Positions 31,067-41,469 of a stretch of DNA of 64,000 bases are shown piece after piece. The notes below the pieces were generated by a model that did no database searches, was not told the DNA's origin, and was given only the letters and a program-made list of their open reading frames with translations. The stretch's first letter is position 1. Each line of letters begins with the position of its first letter. The translations under genes were made by a program, and so were the position numbers. The DNA is from an uncultured Flavobacteriaceae bacterium (GTDB lineage: Bacteria > Bacteroidota > Bacteroidia > Flavobacteriales > Flavobacteriaceae), in contig CALLUG010000035.1 in the NCBI GenBank assembly GCA_938011315.1, forward strand, positions 1-64,000. The letters are read 5' to 3'.

Positions 31067-33529
31067 CTAAAATTTGGTGGTTAGGCGTACATTGAAAATT
31101 CTAGGCGTTAAAAAATTTGGAACAGCAAATTGTTGTTGACTAAATGAATCTCTTATAAAAGTATTGGTAATGGTGTTTTGAGCATCAAATATATTAAAAA
31201 TCTCTACGCCTAAACTTAAGTATTTAAACTTGCTTCTCCAATCTTTATAAACAGTATTTCCATTCACAATATCGTAAGAAAAACCTACATCTGCACGCCT
31301 GTAGTCTGGCAGTCTACTCCTAAAATCTCTAGGGTCTGCAAAGCGTGGTGTTCCGCCAGGAACTCCAGTATTATAAACTAAATTTAAGTACACTTTTAAG
31401 TCTGGTAGACTTGGAACATAATCTTGAAATAGCACTCCAAATTTTAATCGCTGATCTGTAGGTCGTGCTATAAAACCTAAATTGTCTACATTCTCTTCAG
31501 TTTTTAAATAACCAAAACTAAACCAAGATTCTATACCAGGAACAAACTCACCATTAAGTCTTAAATCTAAACCAAACGCAAAAGCTTCTCCACTGTTTCT
31601 GGCGCGATAGCGAATACGAACATTTTCTAAAGTATAGGGGTTTAAGTCAGTAATATTTTTGTAATAAGCTTCCGTAATAAGCTTAAATGGTTGATTTTTT
31701 ACTCTAAAACTATATTCATTGGCAGCAACGATATGAATTGATTTCTGAGATTTCACATTAGGCTGTACTACTCCAGCGGAGTCTCTTAACTCTCTAAAAA
31801 AGGGAGGCTGGTGATAAACGCCTGCACTTAGCCTAAACAGCATATCTTTACTCCAATTGGGTTTTATAGCAAACTGAGCCCTTGGGCTAAATACGGTTTG
31901 GTTACTTCGTGCAATCCCATCGCCAGATACAGACCAATTATGAACTCTAGCACCTATATTATAAAAGATATCGTGACCGTTGCTATTAGCTCGTTTACTC
32001 CATTGCAGGTAGGCTTGTAATCGTTGTATTTTTGTATTATTATCTGCTCTTACATTTTGAAAAGCAACTAAAGGACCTGTAAATGGCGTGAAAGGTTCGT
32101 CGTTCCTAGGTCTTATGTTTGGAGGATTTATAGAAAACCCAGCAGAGTCAATAACTTCAAACTCATCTAGTCGATCACGAATATCTTCATCGGTATATTT
32201 TACAGACCATTCAAAGTGATGCTTATCAAGATTGTAATTTCCCTTGTGTTCTACTGTTGTAATTAGAGCATCTAGTTCGTTTCTAGCATGAGTTAATTGG
32301 CTTCCTATACCTTGACTAAATTCGACTTCGCCTAAGTTGTCGCTGCCAATATTGGTATTTACTTCTCCCAGTCTGTACTCTGCAAATATGTCAAAAAACT
32401 CACGTTCCTGGGTAAGGTATGAGGAAGTAATGAGTTTTAATGTTAAGTTATCGTTTATAAAAAAAGAACCTTTTAAAGCTCCAAAAAGGGTTTGATATTC
32501 GTCACGTTCTTGGCCTTCAAAAAACACGAGTAGAGCTAAAGGATTTTGTAATGTTCCAAAATTGGTTTGTTGCGTTTCTGGTTCAAAATCATATTGATTA
32601 ATTGAGGCATTTCCTAAAAAGCTTAAATGAAATTTGTCTGAAAACCGATACGTAAGGAACGTTTGTGCATCGACAAATAAGGGGTCGAAGTTCGTTTCTG
32701 TTTGTCTAGCTTCTACGAGCAAACTATTGTCTCGAATACGAGCACTTGCTATAGCTGAAAATTTAGAATCTTTAGAAACAACTTCGCCAGTAATACTGCC
32801 TCCTAAAAGATTGGCATCTGCACTAAGGCTAAATTTTGTAGGGCTTTTATAGGTTATATCTAACACTGAAGATAGCTTGTCGCCATATTTTGCTTGAAAT
32901 CCCCCTGCCGAAAAATCAACATTTTGTACTAGATTGCTATTTACGAAACTTAGTCCTTCTTGTTGTCCAGAGCGAATTAGGAAAGGGCGATAGACTTCTA
33001 TTTCATTTACGTAAACTAAGTTTTCATCAAAATTACCACCGCGTACGTTATATTGTGTGCTTAATTCGTTAGTAACACTAACTCCTGGTAAGGTTTTCAA
33101 AATATTTTCTACACCAGACTGTGCGCCTTTTATTGTTCGTATAATTTCGGGGTCTATCGTGGTTATACCTTCTAGTGCTTTACGGTTGTTATTGCTAATG
33201 ACAACTTCTGTAATTTGCTCAATATTAACTTTCATGACAGGGTTAAATTCATGATCTGCCCCATTTTTAAGATTAAACTTTACACTTATTTTTTTGTGTC
33301 CTAAATGCGTAAAGATTAGAGTAATCTCTTTATTTGCAGGGATTTTTATGAGATAAAATCCATTCTCGTTGGTCGTAGTACCTAGTGTTGTATTTGCTTT
33401 AATGTTAACATTATTAATAGGCGTATTTGTTTCGTCCAAAATAACTCCTTTTACGGTTGCCGTTTGTGAGAAACTTACTAAAGTTAATAAGAAACAAAAT
33501 AATAGAGGAAAAAATAATTTGAGCTTCAA
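31067..33529 (-). CDS. TonB-dependent outer-membrane receptor with carboxypeptidase-like N-terminal domain
   Basis: VKGVILDETNTPINNVNIKANTTLGTTTNENGFY; plug-domain pattern ILKTLPGVSVTNELSTQYNVRGGNFDENLVYVNEIEVYRP; terminal RLTTKF. Confidence 0.92.
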   Translation of the reverse strand: MKLKLFFPLLFCFLLTLVSFSQTATVKGVILDETNTPINNVNIKANTTLGTTTNENGFYLIKIPANKEITLIFTHLGHKKISVKFNLKNGADHEFNPVMKVNIEQITEVVISNNNRKALEGITTIDPEIIRTIKGAQSGVENILKTLPGVSVTNELSTQYNVRGGNFDENLVYVNEIEVYRPFLIRSGQQEGLSFVNSNLVQNVDFSAGGFQAKYGDKLSSVLDITYKSPTKFSLSADANLLGGSITGEVVSKDSKFSAIASARIRDNSLLVEARQTETNFDPLFVDAQTFLTYRFSDKFHLSFLGNASINQYDFEPETQQTNFGTLQNPLALLVFFEGQERDEYQTLFGALKGSFFINDNLTLKLITSSYLTQEREFFDIFAEYRLGEVNTNIGSDNLGEVEFSQGIGSQLTHARNELDALITTVEHKGNYNLDKHHFEWSVKYTDEDIRDRLDEFEVIDSAGFSINPPNIRPRNDEPFTPFTGPLVAFQNVRADNNTKIQRLQAYLQWSKRANSNGHDIFYNIGARVHNWSVSGDGIARSNQTVFSPRAQFAIKPNWSKDMLFRLSAGVYHQPPFFRELRDSAGVVQPNVKSQKSIHIVAANEYSFRVKNQPFKLITEAYYKNITDLNPYTLENVRIRYRARNSGEAFAFGLDLRLNGEFVPGIESWFSFGYLKTEENVDNLGFIARPTDQRLKFGVLFQDYVPSLPDLKVYLNLVYNTGVPGGTPRFADPRDFRSRLPDYRRADVGFSYDIVNGNTVYKDWRSKFKYLSLGVEIFNIFDAQNTITNTFIRDSFSQQQFAVPNFLTPRIFNVRLTTKF

Positions 33530-33544
33530 AGTATATTAATAGGT

Positions 33545-35248
33545 TTATTTTCTAAAAAAACTTGCTTCAAATGTAGAACTATTTCCTACATTATCTATAA
33601 CAATTAGTTTAAAATTATGCTCTACATCGGTAATAATATTATCACTAAAGTTATATACTAGCAAGTCTTTTTTTGGTTCATACTCCATCAAAACCCATTT
33701 GCCATTTATAGTTGCTCTATAATTTCTTATTCCAGAATGTTTGTCTTTAATTTTTACTCTTAAATTGGTTTCTTTACTAATCCATTTTTTATGCTTAAAA
33801 TTTATGGGGTTAATTACAGGGCTTACAGTATCGGTAGCAATAGTATATGTTCCTAAAATATTAGTTCTAGCAATTAATGTATTTTCGTTTTGCTTGGTAT
33901 TAACATAAGTTTTGGTAGTATTAAACGTGTTAAGTCGTGCAATAAATAGTTTGTCTTTATCTAATTTATTGTAACGTTCTGTATTGTAGGTTATCGAAAA
34001 GTACTTTTGCGTAGGAACCGATGGGGTATGCAGCGTTAAAGTATCGGAGTTTACATTAAAATTGATAAGTAAATCGTCGTAAAAAGTATGTTTCGGCAAA
34101 AAAACGGAAACATTATCTTTATGTAATGTTTCTGCTTGGTTTGCATAAAGAAAATAATTGCCTGTTTCTTTTATTTCAGAAATACTATTGTTACTAATAC
34201 TATCCATTTTTTTTCCAGTAATATCTAGACTAACTGTAGTTTTATTTCCGTTATAATCGGCAATTGTTATGTTATAAATAGTATTTGTACTGTCTTCAAT
34301 TTGAAGATAACCATTGTTTATCGTATTTTTATATAAGCTCAAAGGGTTATTAGCTTGAACAAATAATTTTTGAATCCTAATTTTCTGTTCTTTATAATAT
34401 TTATAGTCTATTAGGCGATTAATGTGTTTAGTTTCGTTAAATGAAAAACGTTTAAAGTCAATTTCAAAAATTTCGTTTCCATTAGAAGATGTTTTTATGT
34501 TACTTACGCCATTTTTGTTTAATGCGCCGTCCAGCCTATCTGTAGTAACAATACCAAAGCCAATTTTGCCGTGTGCAGTCATGTTTTCGGCTTTGTAATT
34601 ACCGTTTTGTAATGGGATAAGTCTTATTTTTTTGATGCGGTTGGTATAGTTTATATGTGCTTTATCATCTATTGCGTAAGCATAAATCCCTGATACTGTT
34701 GGTTTTTTTGTATCCTTAACGTGCAACCCAAATAGCATAGGGTTTATTGGGCGTTCATTTTTATCTCTAAGTTCAAAATGTAAATGGGGCGCAGTAGACC
34801 CTCCTGTATTACCAGAAAACCCAATATGTTCGTTATTCGCAATGTCAAGGATTCCTATTTTAGGAAAGACTTCTATCTCAAAGGTTTCATTTTCATATTG
34901 TTTATGTTTGATATAAGCTTCTATTTTGGGAGAAAATTTTTGAAGATGTGCATATACAGAGGTATAGCCATTAGGATGTGTAATATACAAAGCTTTGCCG
35001 TAGCCCCAGTGCGATATTTTAATTCTGCTAACATAACCTTCTGCAGCAGCAATAACGTTTAAGCCTTCTTTACGCTGTGTTTTGATGTCCATACCTGCAT
35101 GAAAATGATTAGATCTTAACTCGGCAAATGTCCCTGCAAGTACAATAGGAATGTCTAGTGGGTTTCTAAAATAATCTTGAGGATATGGATTTTGAGCAAC
35201 AGTATATTTTGCAACTAAAAAAAGTAAGAAGATTAAAATTCGTTTCAT
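33545..35248 (-). CDS. M23-family metallopeptidase
   Basis: FAELRSNHFHAGMDIKTQR...SVYAHL...GSTAPHLHFELRD (HxxxD and HxH motifs). Confidence 0.9.
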   Translation of the reverse strand: MKRILIFLLFLVAKYTVAQNPYPQDYFRNPLDIPIVLAGTFAELRSNHFHAGMDIKTQRKEGLNVIAAAEGYVSRIKISHWGYGKALYITHPNGYTSVYAHLQKFSPKIEAYIKHKQYENETFEIEVFPKIGILDIANNEHIGFSGNTGGSTAPHLHFELRDKNERPINPMLFGLHVKDTKKPTVSGIYAYAIDDKAHINYTNRIKKIRLIPLQNGNYKAENMTAHGKIGFGIVTTDRLDGALNKNGVSNIKTSSNGNEIFEIDFKRFSFNETKHINRLIDYKYYKEQKIRIQKLFVQANNPLSLYKNTINNGYLQIEDSTNTIYNITIADYNGNKTTVSLDITGKKMDSISNNSISEIKETGNYFLYANQAETLHKDNVSVFLPKHTFYDDLLINFNVNSDTLTLHTPSVPTQKYFSITYNTERYNKLDKDKLFIARLNTFNTTKTYVNTKQNENTLIARTNILGTYTIATDTVSPVINPINFKHKKWISKETNLRVKIKDKHSGIRNYRATINGKWVLMEYEPKKDLLVYNFSDNIITDVEHNFKLIVIDNVGNSSTFEASFFRK

Positions 35249-35442
35249 AAACTAAATAATAATGCTAAAATATTAATTTCACATTAAATCAATCCTTAAT
35301 TTTATATATAGTCATAAATTGCTATTACATAATTAGCAAAAAAATTAAAAATAACCTAAAAAATACGTTGCTTAGACACTGTAACAAAATATAAAAATAC
35401 GATACTAATATAATGATTTGTGTTAATTGTAATTAAAATATT

Positions 35443-35970
35443 ATGGGGTTAGAGTTAATTATATTTATTATTTCAATGTTATTCGGAGTACTTCTATACT
35501 GGCGAGAGTCTAATAGTAATAAAGCATATCGCATATTTAATAAACTTATAAACTCTAAAGCTTTACAACTAAAAGCAAAGGATAAAACGGGATTTGTGTT
35601 TAATCAAAAATTAATATTGCGTATCGTTTACATAACGTTTATGTACATTACAATATTACTTGTGTTGCAATTTTTAATTCCAATAGGTTACACCACAGTA
35701 TCTATCTTTGTTTCGAGTATTGTGGGTACAATTGCAGGAACTTATTTGGCTAATGTTATGATAACATCATCAAAAATTGTTGAAGATAAAAGCGATTCTT
35801 TAAGCGATTTGGTTACTACGACAATACAAAAGGGGAAAAATATGATTAATGATATAGCGCATAAAGAAGCAAATGATGCGAATAACATTGAATCTTTTAA
35901 TTCTGAAACCACAAAACCAAAACCTACTAGAAGCGCTAGAACACGACTAAAGGATAAAGGATTAATGTAG
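35443..35970 (+). CDS. Hypothetical membrane protein
   Basis: 175 aa, TM helices then a charged C-terminal tail; 28 bp upstream of the next ORF. Confidence 0.55.
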   Translation: MGLELIIFIISMLFGVLLYWRESNSNKAYRIFNKLINSKALQLKAKDKTGFVFNQKLILRIVYITFMYITILLVLQFLIPIGYTTVSIFVSSIVGTIAGTYLANVMITSSKIVEDKSDSLSDLVTTTIQKGKNMINDIAHKEANDANNIESFNSETTKPKPTRSARTRLKDKGLM

Positions 35971-35998
35971 CGTAAAATAGCATAAAGAAACTTAAACA

Positions 35999-37696
35999 AT
36001 GATAAAAGGATACTGGAACAAGGGTAAAAAACAAAAAACGGTAATAGTCATAATTAGTGTCGTATTACTCATTGTGATATTTGTACTTCGAGATGCTTAC
36101 CAGCCCATATTATTATTTGTTAGAAAATTTTTATCTATAATAATAATGAGTGCTATAACACTCATTATTGGATTTAGAAAAATCAGAAAATCAGAACGTG
36201 TACTAAAACGTTTAATTATTTTAAGCGCATTATTAATATTGTTTTCTATGTGCTATATTATAGGTTGGCACTACAAAATGTACGACTATATGCAAACTTA
36301 TAATGTTTTTAATAATTTGAATAAAATTGAAATAAATGAGTTGCCCTTAACACAAAACGAACGTATCCAACCGCTTAGAAACATCCTTGCTATGGCAAAC
36401 GAATCTGTAGGAGAAACTAAAGATGTATCATTACCTCACTTGGTTAGAGTGGATAATGAGAATAAATGGACTATGGCAATCCAACCTTCAAAAAAATATA
36501 TTTGGCAACGTATTAGCGATAATATAGAAGAAGTTTTTTCGGTATCTAGCACTTCACCTTTTCCTAGATTTTCTAACGAAAATAGAATTCCTGTAACATT
36601 TTCTATTGGTGAGTCGTTAAAGTTTAGTAGGAACACTTATAATGCTGTTGTGCAACGTTTTGACCTATGGAAATTATTAAATTATGAGCCTAGCGATGTA
36701 TTTTACTTAAAAAATGATTTGGGACAGTGGGTAGAGGTTGTTAGTTTAATTAAGTGGAAAGGATTTTTCTTTCCCTACCCTACTTTTGCTGGAGTTATGA
36801 TTATAGAGAATGGTCCACATACCTTAAAAGATTATATAGAGCGTCTTTTTGTGGGGAAAGGAACTTATATAAGCCCAAGCAATATGGCGCATTACTCTTT
36901 TTTGCGAGGGCAAAATACATTGTCTGAAAAAGTATCACGCTTACAAGCAAAATCTTTAAAATTTTTGGGCGGTTTTACAGATCCATTACCTTGGAACAAG
37001 AAAACGGCGGTAAAAATACCAGATTTAGAAAACGATCAAAACAAACAACCTTTTGTTACAGATTTTAATTTTACAGGAACAAATACCAATGCTTATAATG
37101 GTTTGTACCACTGGTTTGGTTTAGAACCTATAGGTTTGCAACGCACAAGTCTAACCTATAGTGTGTTTATTCCTGCCGATGGCAATAATACGATTTATTA
37201 CTACGATCATGCTTCAAAAAAACAAGGCTACGCAGGAGTTTCTGCAATGCCGCTAAAAGTAAAAGAATCTCGAAAAGAATATGATTGGTCTGTAAACGCC
37301 GCCGTAGAGTTTCGTCCTTATATAAAAGAAATTGCAGGACGTAAACGCCTTTTCTTTTTGGGAACGGTCTCTGCTAAAAATGAAAATGGACAGTTTGACG
37401 GTGCGGCAACTCCAGATTTGGCACTCATAGATAGCGAATACCGTGATGTTGTGTGGATCGATGTAAAGCATCCTAGTAAATGGAACGAAATGATATACCA
37501 ACAATTAAACGAAGCGTGGCGCTCTAGCGAAGGTATAGATTACTATTATACTAAAGATACTATACCCAAAATAGACACAGCCATGAAAACAATAGACTCT
37601 TTTAGGATAAAACAAAAACGAGAGGGAAATAATTTAAAAATTAAAGAATTACAAAAGCAAATAGATTCTTTGACATCTTCTTCAAAAACTAATTAA
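35999..37696 (+). CDS. Hypothetical membrane protein of unknown function
   Basis: 565 aa, three N-terminal TM segments followed by a large soluble domain; family not recognised. Confidence 0.6.
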   Translation: MIKGYWNKGKKQKTVIVIISVVLLIVIFVLRDAYQPILLFVRKFLSIIIMSAITLIIGFRKIRKSERVLKRLIILSALLILFSMCYIIGWHYKMYDYMQTYNVFNNLNKIEINELPLTQNERIQPLRNILAMANESVGETKDVSLPHLVRVDNENKWTMAIQPSKKYIWQRISDNIEEVFSVSSTSPFPRFSNENRIPVTFSIGESLKFSRNTYNAVVQRFDLWKLLNYEPSDVFYLKNDLGQWVEVVSLIKWKGFFFPYPTFAGVMIIENGPHTLKDYIERLFVGKGTYISPSNMAHYSFLRGQNTLSEKVSRLQAKSLKFLGGFTDPLPWNKKTAVKIPDLENDQNKQPFVTDFNFTGTNTNAYNGLYHWFGLEPIGLQRTSLTYSVFIPADGNNTIYYYDHASKKQGYAGVSAMPLKVKESRKEYDWSVNAAVEFRPYIKEIAGRKRLFFLGTVSAKNENGQFDGAATPDLALIDSEYRDVVWIDVKHPSKWNEMIYQQLNEAWRSSEGIDYYYTKDTIPKIDTAMKTIDSFRIKQKREGNNLKIKELQKQIDSLTSSSKTN

Positions 37697-37715
37697 TGTT
37701 CTACGCACTACAAAC

Positions 37716-38561
37716 TTACAGCATTTTTAAGGTACTAACTTCTAATGCTGTAAGGTGCTTCCAGTGTCCCCTTGGAATATCTTTTTTAGTTAATTGTCCT
37801 ATCATTACACAGTCTAACTTAATAATTTCATAATTAAGATGACTAAAAATAGAGCGAATAATTGTGTTTCCTGTATTTTTTATTTTTAAGCCTATTTCTT
37901 TTTTAGGAGAATTTTCAATATAACTAATGTCTTCAACAGCAATTAATTTGCCATCTATTTTAAAGCCTTCTTTTATGGTTTTAAAATCTTCATACTTTAA
38001 ATTTTTATCCAATTCGATATGAAATAGGCGTGCAACTCCATTTTTGGAGTTCGTAAACTTTTCACTAATTACCTCGTCATTAGTAAATAGTAACAGTCCT
38101 GTAGAGTTTCTACCTAATCGTCCTATCGGTTTTATTCTAGAAGCAGTGGCATTTGCGACTAGGTTCATAACGGTACGTCCTTTACCCTCGCTAGTTGTGG
38201 TTGCAAATCCTTTTGGTTTATTAAGTAATACATAAGCCATTTTCTCTGGGTTTATTTTGGTACCATCAAAGCGTACTTCGTCTGTAGGTTTTACTTTAAA
38301 ACCCATTTCTGATACAATTTTGCCATTAACCATAACGCTACCTATAGCAATATGCATATCAGCATCACGGCGTGAGCATATTCCGGAACTCGCAATATAT
38401 TTATTTAGTCGTATCCCTTCAGCACTAGAGGTTGTAGTTGGGTTTTGTGTTACGGGTGGATTATGTAATTTTTTGTTATTAAATTTTCCAACGCGTGCTG
38501 TCGATACTTTCTTTTTGTCTTTTTTACTTTGATGCTTGGCCATCATTATTTTTTTTTGCAA
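37716..38561 (-). CDS. rRNA pseudouridine synthase, RluB/RsuA-like
   Basis: S4 domain (RLNKYIASSGICSRRDADMHI) plus PIGRLGRNSTGLLLFTND catalytic motif; Lys-rich N-terminus. Confidence 0.9.
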   Translation of the reverse strand: MQKKIMMAKHQSKKDKKKVSTARVGKFNNKKLHNPPVTQNPTTTSSAEGIRLNKYIASSGICSRRDADMHIAIGSVMVNGKIVSEMGFKVKPTDEVRFDGTKINPEKMAYVLLNKPKGFATTTSEGKGRTVMNLVANATASRIKPIGRLGRNSTGLLLFTNDEVISEKFTNSKNGVARLFHIELDKNLKYEDFKTIKEGFKIDGKLIAVEDISYIENSPKKEIGLKIKNTGNTIIRSIFSHLNYEIIKLDCVMIGQLTKKDIPRGHWKHLTALEVSTLKML

Positions 38562-38587
38562 ATGTAGAACAATATATGTTGTGTTAA

Positions 38588-39535
38588 CTACTTATATTCT
38601 ACAGTAGTTTGGCGTTCTCTATTTATAGTTAACTTGGTAACATCTGGTCTAGAGTAATGCCCTACAACATCAAAGTTTTGCCGCTCTTCATAAACACGAT
38701 TAAAATCGATATCTTGAATAATTAAACCCTCTTCATTTATTACAGGGGGTAATATCCATTCGCCATCTGGTCCGGCAATACAGCTGCCACCATTTGATAG
38801 TATTTCTGGGGCTTTATCCAGAATGGCATTTAAGTGTGGTGTATCTTTAGGAAAATCATTTTTAGACATTATACTCGATACAGAAACTACAAATGATCTC
38901 GACTCTCTAGCAATAAAACGAGTAATATCTTTGGTATTAAAATCACTCCCCGGCCATACCGCAATATGTAAATTTTCACCCAAGCCATAAAGGGCCGTTC
39001 GTGGCAGTGGCATCCAATTTTCCCAACAGTTTAACCCTCCAACAGTAAATTGTTTTAAAGGGTGTACTTGTAAGCCATTACCATCTCCTGGGGCCCAAGT
39101 TAAGCGCTCTTCATAAGTAGGTTGTAGCTTACGATGTACAGACTTAATATCGCCTTGGGGATTAATGTAAACTAAAGACGCATAAAGGCTATGCCCTCCT
39201 CTATTTTTTGCACGTTCCATAGTTCCTAAATAAATAGCCATAGAATTAGTTTTAGCTAATTGGCAAATAGTATCTAAGTCTCCTGCCTCAATTTGTACCG
39301 AGTTTCTAGTATAATGTGCATGTAACTCCTTGTTTAGGGCTGTATCCCACTCTGCACCTCCTGCTAAAGTTAACCAATAAGGGTACCCAGGAAGTAAGGC
39401 TTCTCCAAAAACGATAAGTTCGCATTTTTTTTTGGCAGCATCGTTAATTGCATTTTCTATTTTTTTGAGTGTTTTTTGTTTGTCTAACCAAACGGGAGCA
39501 ATTTGTGCCATTGCAATTTTCAAAATATTTTCCAT
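38588..39535 (-). CDS. Nitrilase-branch carbon-nitrogen hydrolase
   Basis: Glu-Lys-Cys triad motifs FGEALLPGYP, HRKLQPTYEERL, GGLNCWENWMPL. Confidence 0.85.
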   Translation of the reverse strand: MENILKIAMAQIAPVWLDKQKTLKKIENAINDAAKKKCELIVFGEALLPGYPYWLTLAGGAEWDTALNKELHAHYTRNSVQIEAGDLDTICQLAKTNSMAIYLGTMERAKNRGGHSLYASLVYINPQGDIKSVHRKLQPTYEERLTWAPGDGNGLQVHPLKQFTVGGLNCWENWMPLPRTALYGLGENLHIAVWPGSDFNTKDITRFIARESRSFVVSVSSIMSKNDFPKDTPHLNAILDKAPEILSNGGSCIAGPDGEWILPPVINEEGLIIQDIDFNRVYEERQNFDVVGHYSRPDVTKLTINRERQTTVEYK

Positions 39536-40440
39536 TATAAAATTTGTTTTAAAACAAGATTTACATCGATTAATAATATACTAAAAACACCTAATACAAT
39601 AATAAATTTTAAAATATTATGAAGTAAAAGGTATTGCGTTTTTGTCTTTGATGTCCATAATAATATTAAAAATACAATAAGCAAGCAGATGCTTAAGTAA
39701 AAATAATAATACATATGTCCTACTTCAAAGATATGAATTAATAAAAGAGTAGGGATTAAGGTTAATAGCATTAATATGCTTAACATTAATTTTGAAACTC
39801 TAATGCCATACACAATAGGAATTGTTTTGTAACTCAATGCTAGGTCACCTTTTATGTTTTCTAAATCTTTTACAAGTTCGCGCATAGAGATAATAAGAAA
39901 CAAAAATGTTGCGTGTACAAAAATAACCTTATCAAAGTTTTTGTAATAAATACATACGGCAAAAAAAGGGGTAATGGTTAATACCGCAGAAATTAAATTG
40001 CCTATTATGGGTTGTTTTTTTAATTTGTGTGAGTAAAACCAAATAAAAAAGATATATACAGAAAAAAAAAGTACAGCCCTAAACGAAACATAACTGGCTG
40101 TAATTACTGCCAAAAAATTTAGGATAAAATAAAATGATAACTTTGTGTTTTGACTTACCATTCTATCCAGCATTGATTTTTGTGGACGATTAATTAAATC
40201 TTTTTCATAATCATAAAAATTATTGATAATATAACCTCCAGCTATGGCTAATGATGAGGCCAAAACTAACATTAATAAATTAATATCAAAAAGAACCTTA
40301 CTTAATGCTGTATGAGGTGCAAGAATATATTTTGAAGTCATATATTGTGCTACAATAATGACCAATATATTATACCCTCTTATGACAGAAAACATACTAA
40401 AAAACTTAATGAGTATATGTTTCTGTTTGCGAGAAAGCAT
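39535..40440 (-). CDS. UbiA-family prenyltransferase (geranylgeranylglycerol-phosphate geranylgeranyltransferase-like)
   Basis: Polytopic; NNFYDYEKDLINRPQKSM and REL.KDLENIKGDLALSYKTIPI motifs. Confidence 0.82.
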   Translation of the reverse strand: MLSRKQKHILIKFFSMFSVIRGYNILVIIVAQYMTSKYILAPHTALSKVLFDINLLMLVLASSLAIAGGYIINNFYDYEKDLINRPQKSMLDRMVSQNTKLSFYFILNFLAVITASYVSFRAVLFFSVYIFFIWFYSHKLKKQPIIGNLISAVLTITPFFAVCIYYKNFDKVIFVHATFLFLIISMRELVKDLENIKGDLALSYKTIPIVYGIRVSKLMLSILMLLTLIPTLLLIHIFEVGHMYYYFYLSICLLIVFLILLWTSKTKTQYLLLHNILKFIIVLGVFSILLIDVNLVLKQIL

Positions 40441-40486
40441 TAGTAGTTAATAGATTGTGTTAATACTATTATAATGGATAAAATTA

Positions 40487-41416
40487 TTAAAAATTATAAA
40501 CTACCTGTAGCTTATAGTTTGAAAGCGCTTGTTTAGCTTTATCTATATTTTCTGTAAAGCCTAAAATATAGCCACCACCTCCAGAACCACAGAGTTTTAA
40601 ATAATAATCATTAGTTTCAATTCCTTTTTGCCAGAGCTCATGAAATTGGCTAGGAATCATTGGTTTAAAATGGCTTAATACAATTTTAGACAAATGTTTT
40701 GTATTATGAAAGAGAGAATTAATATCACCTTTTAAAAAATCTTCAACACAAGCATTTGTATGTTTTATAAATTGCGTTTTTATCATTTTGCGAAATCCCT
40801 CTTGTTTCATTTTATCCATAAAAATACGAACCATAGGTGCAGTCTCTCCAGTAACACCGCTATCTAATAAAAATACAGCGCTTTTTCCTTCGCAATTTTG
40901 ACAAGGGATTCCTGTAGCTTCAATATTATCTTGAGAATTTATTAATATAGGAAGACTTAAATAACTATTAAGTGGGTCTAAACCAGAAGATTTACCATGA
41001 AAAAACGATTCCATTTCAGAAAAAATGGTTTTGAGTTTTAGTAATTTTTCTCGTGTTAAGTTTTCAAGAATTGTAATTTTATCTTCAGCATATTTATCAT
41101 AAATAGCAGCTACTAAGGCGCCACTACTGCCTACGCCATAACCTCTTGGTATTGAAGAATCAAAATACATTCCTGCATTAATGTCTTGTTGTAGTTTTTT
41201 AAAATTAAATTTAACTACCTTGGCAGGAATTTCTTTTAAATAAGCTACAAATAAAGCCAAACCTTTGTTAGATGCTAATGCCTCATTCGATGGATTTTGT
41301 TCTGTTTTTAAAGCACCATTATAAAAGTTATACGGAATAGATAAGCCTTTAGAGTTTTTAATAATTCCGTACTCTCCAAATAATAATATTTTTGAATAAA
41401 AAAGTGGTCCTTTCAT
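40487..41416 (-). CDS. GHMP kinase, probable mevalonate kinase
   Basis: SKILLFGEYGIIKNSKGLSIPY, RGYGVGSSGALVAAIYDKY, CGSGGGGYILGF. Confidence 0.8.
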   Translation of the reverse strand: MKGPLFYSKILLFGEYGIIKNSKGLSIPYNFYNGALKTEQNPSNEALASNKGLALFVAYLKEIPAKVVKFNFKKLQQDINAGMYFDSSIPRGYGVGSSGALVAAIYDKYAEDKITILENLTREKLLKLKTIFSEMESFFHGKSSGLDPLNSYLSLPILINSQDNIEATGIPCQNCEGKSAVFLLDSGVTGETAPMVRIFMDKMKQEGFRKMIKTQFIKHTNACVEDFLKGDINSLFHNTKHLSKIVLSHFKPMIPSQFHELWQKGIETNDYYLKLCGSGGGGYILGFTENIDKAKQALSNYKLQVVYNF

Positions 41417-41469
41417 TTTATTTTTTTGTTACTCAGCACTAAAGTCATCCCATTTTTTAACTTAAACCA

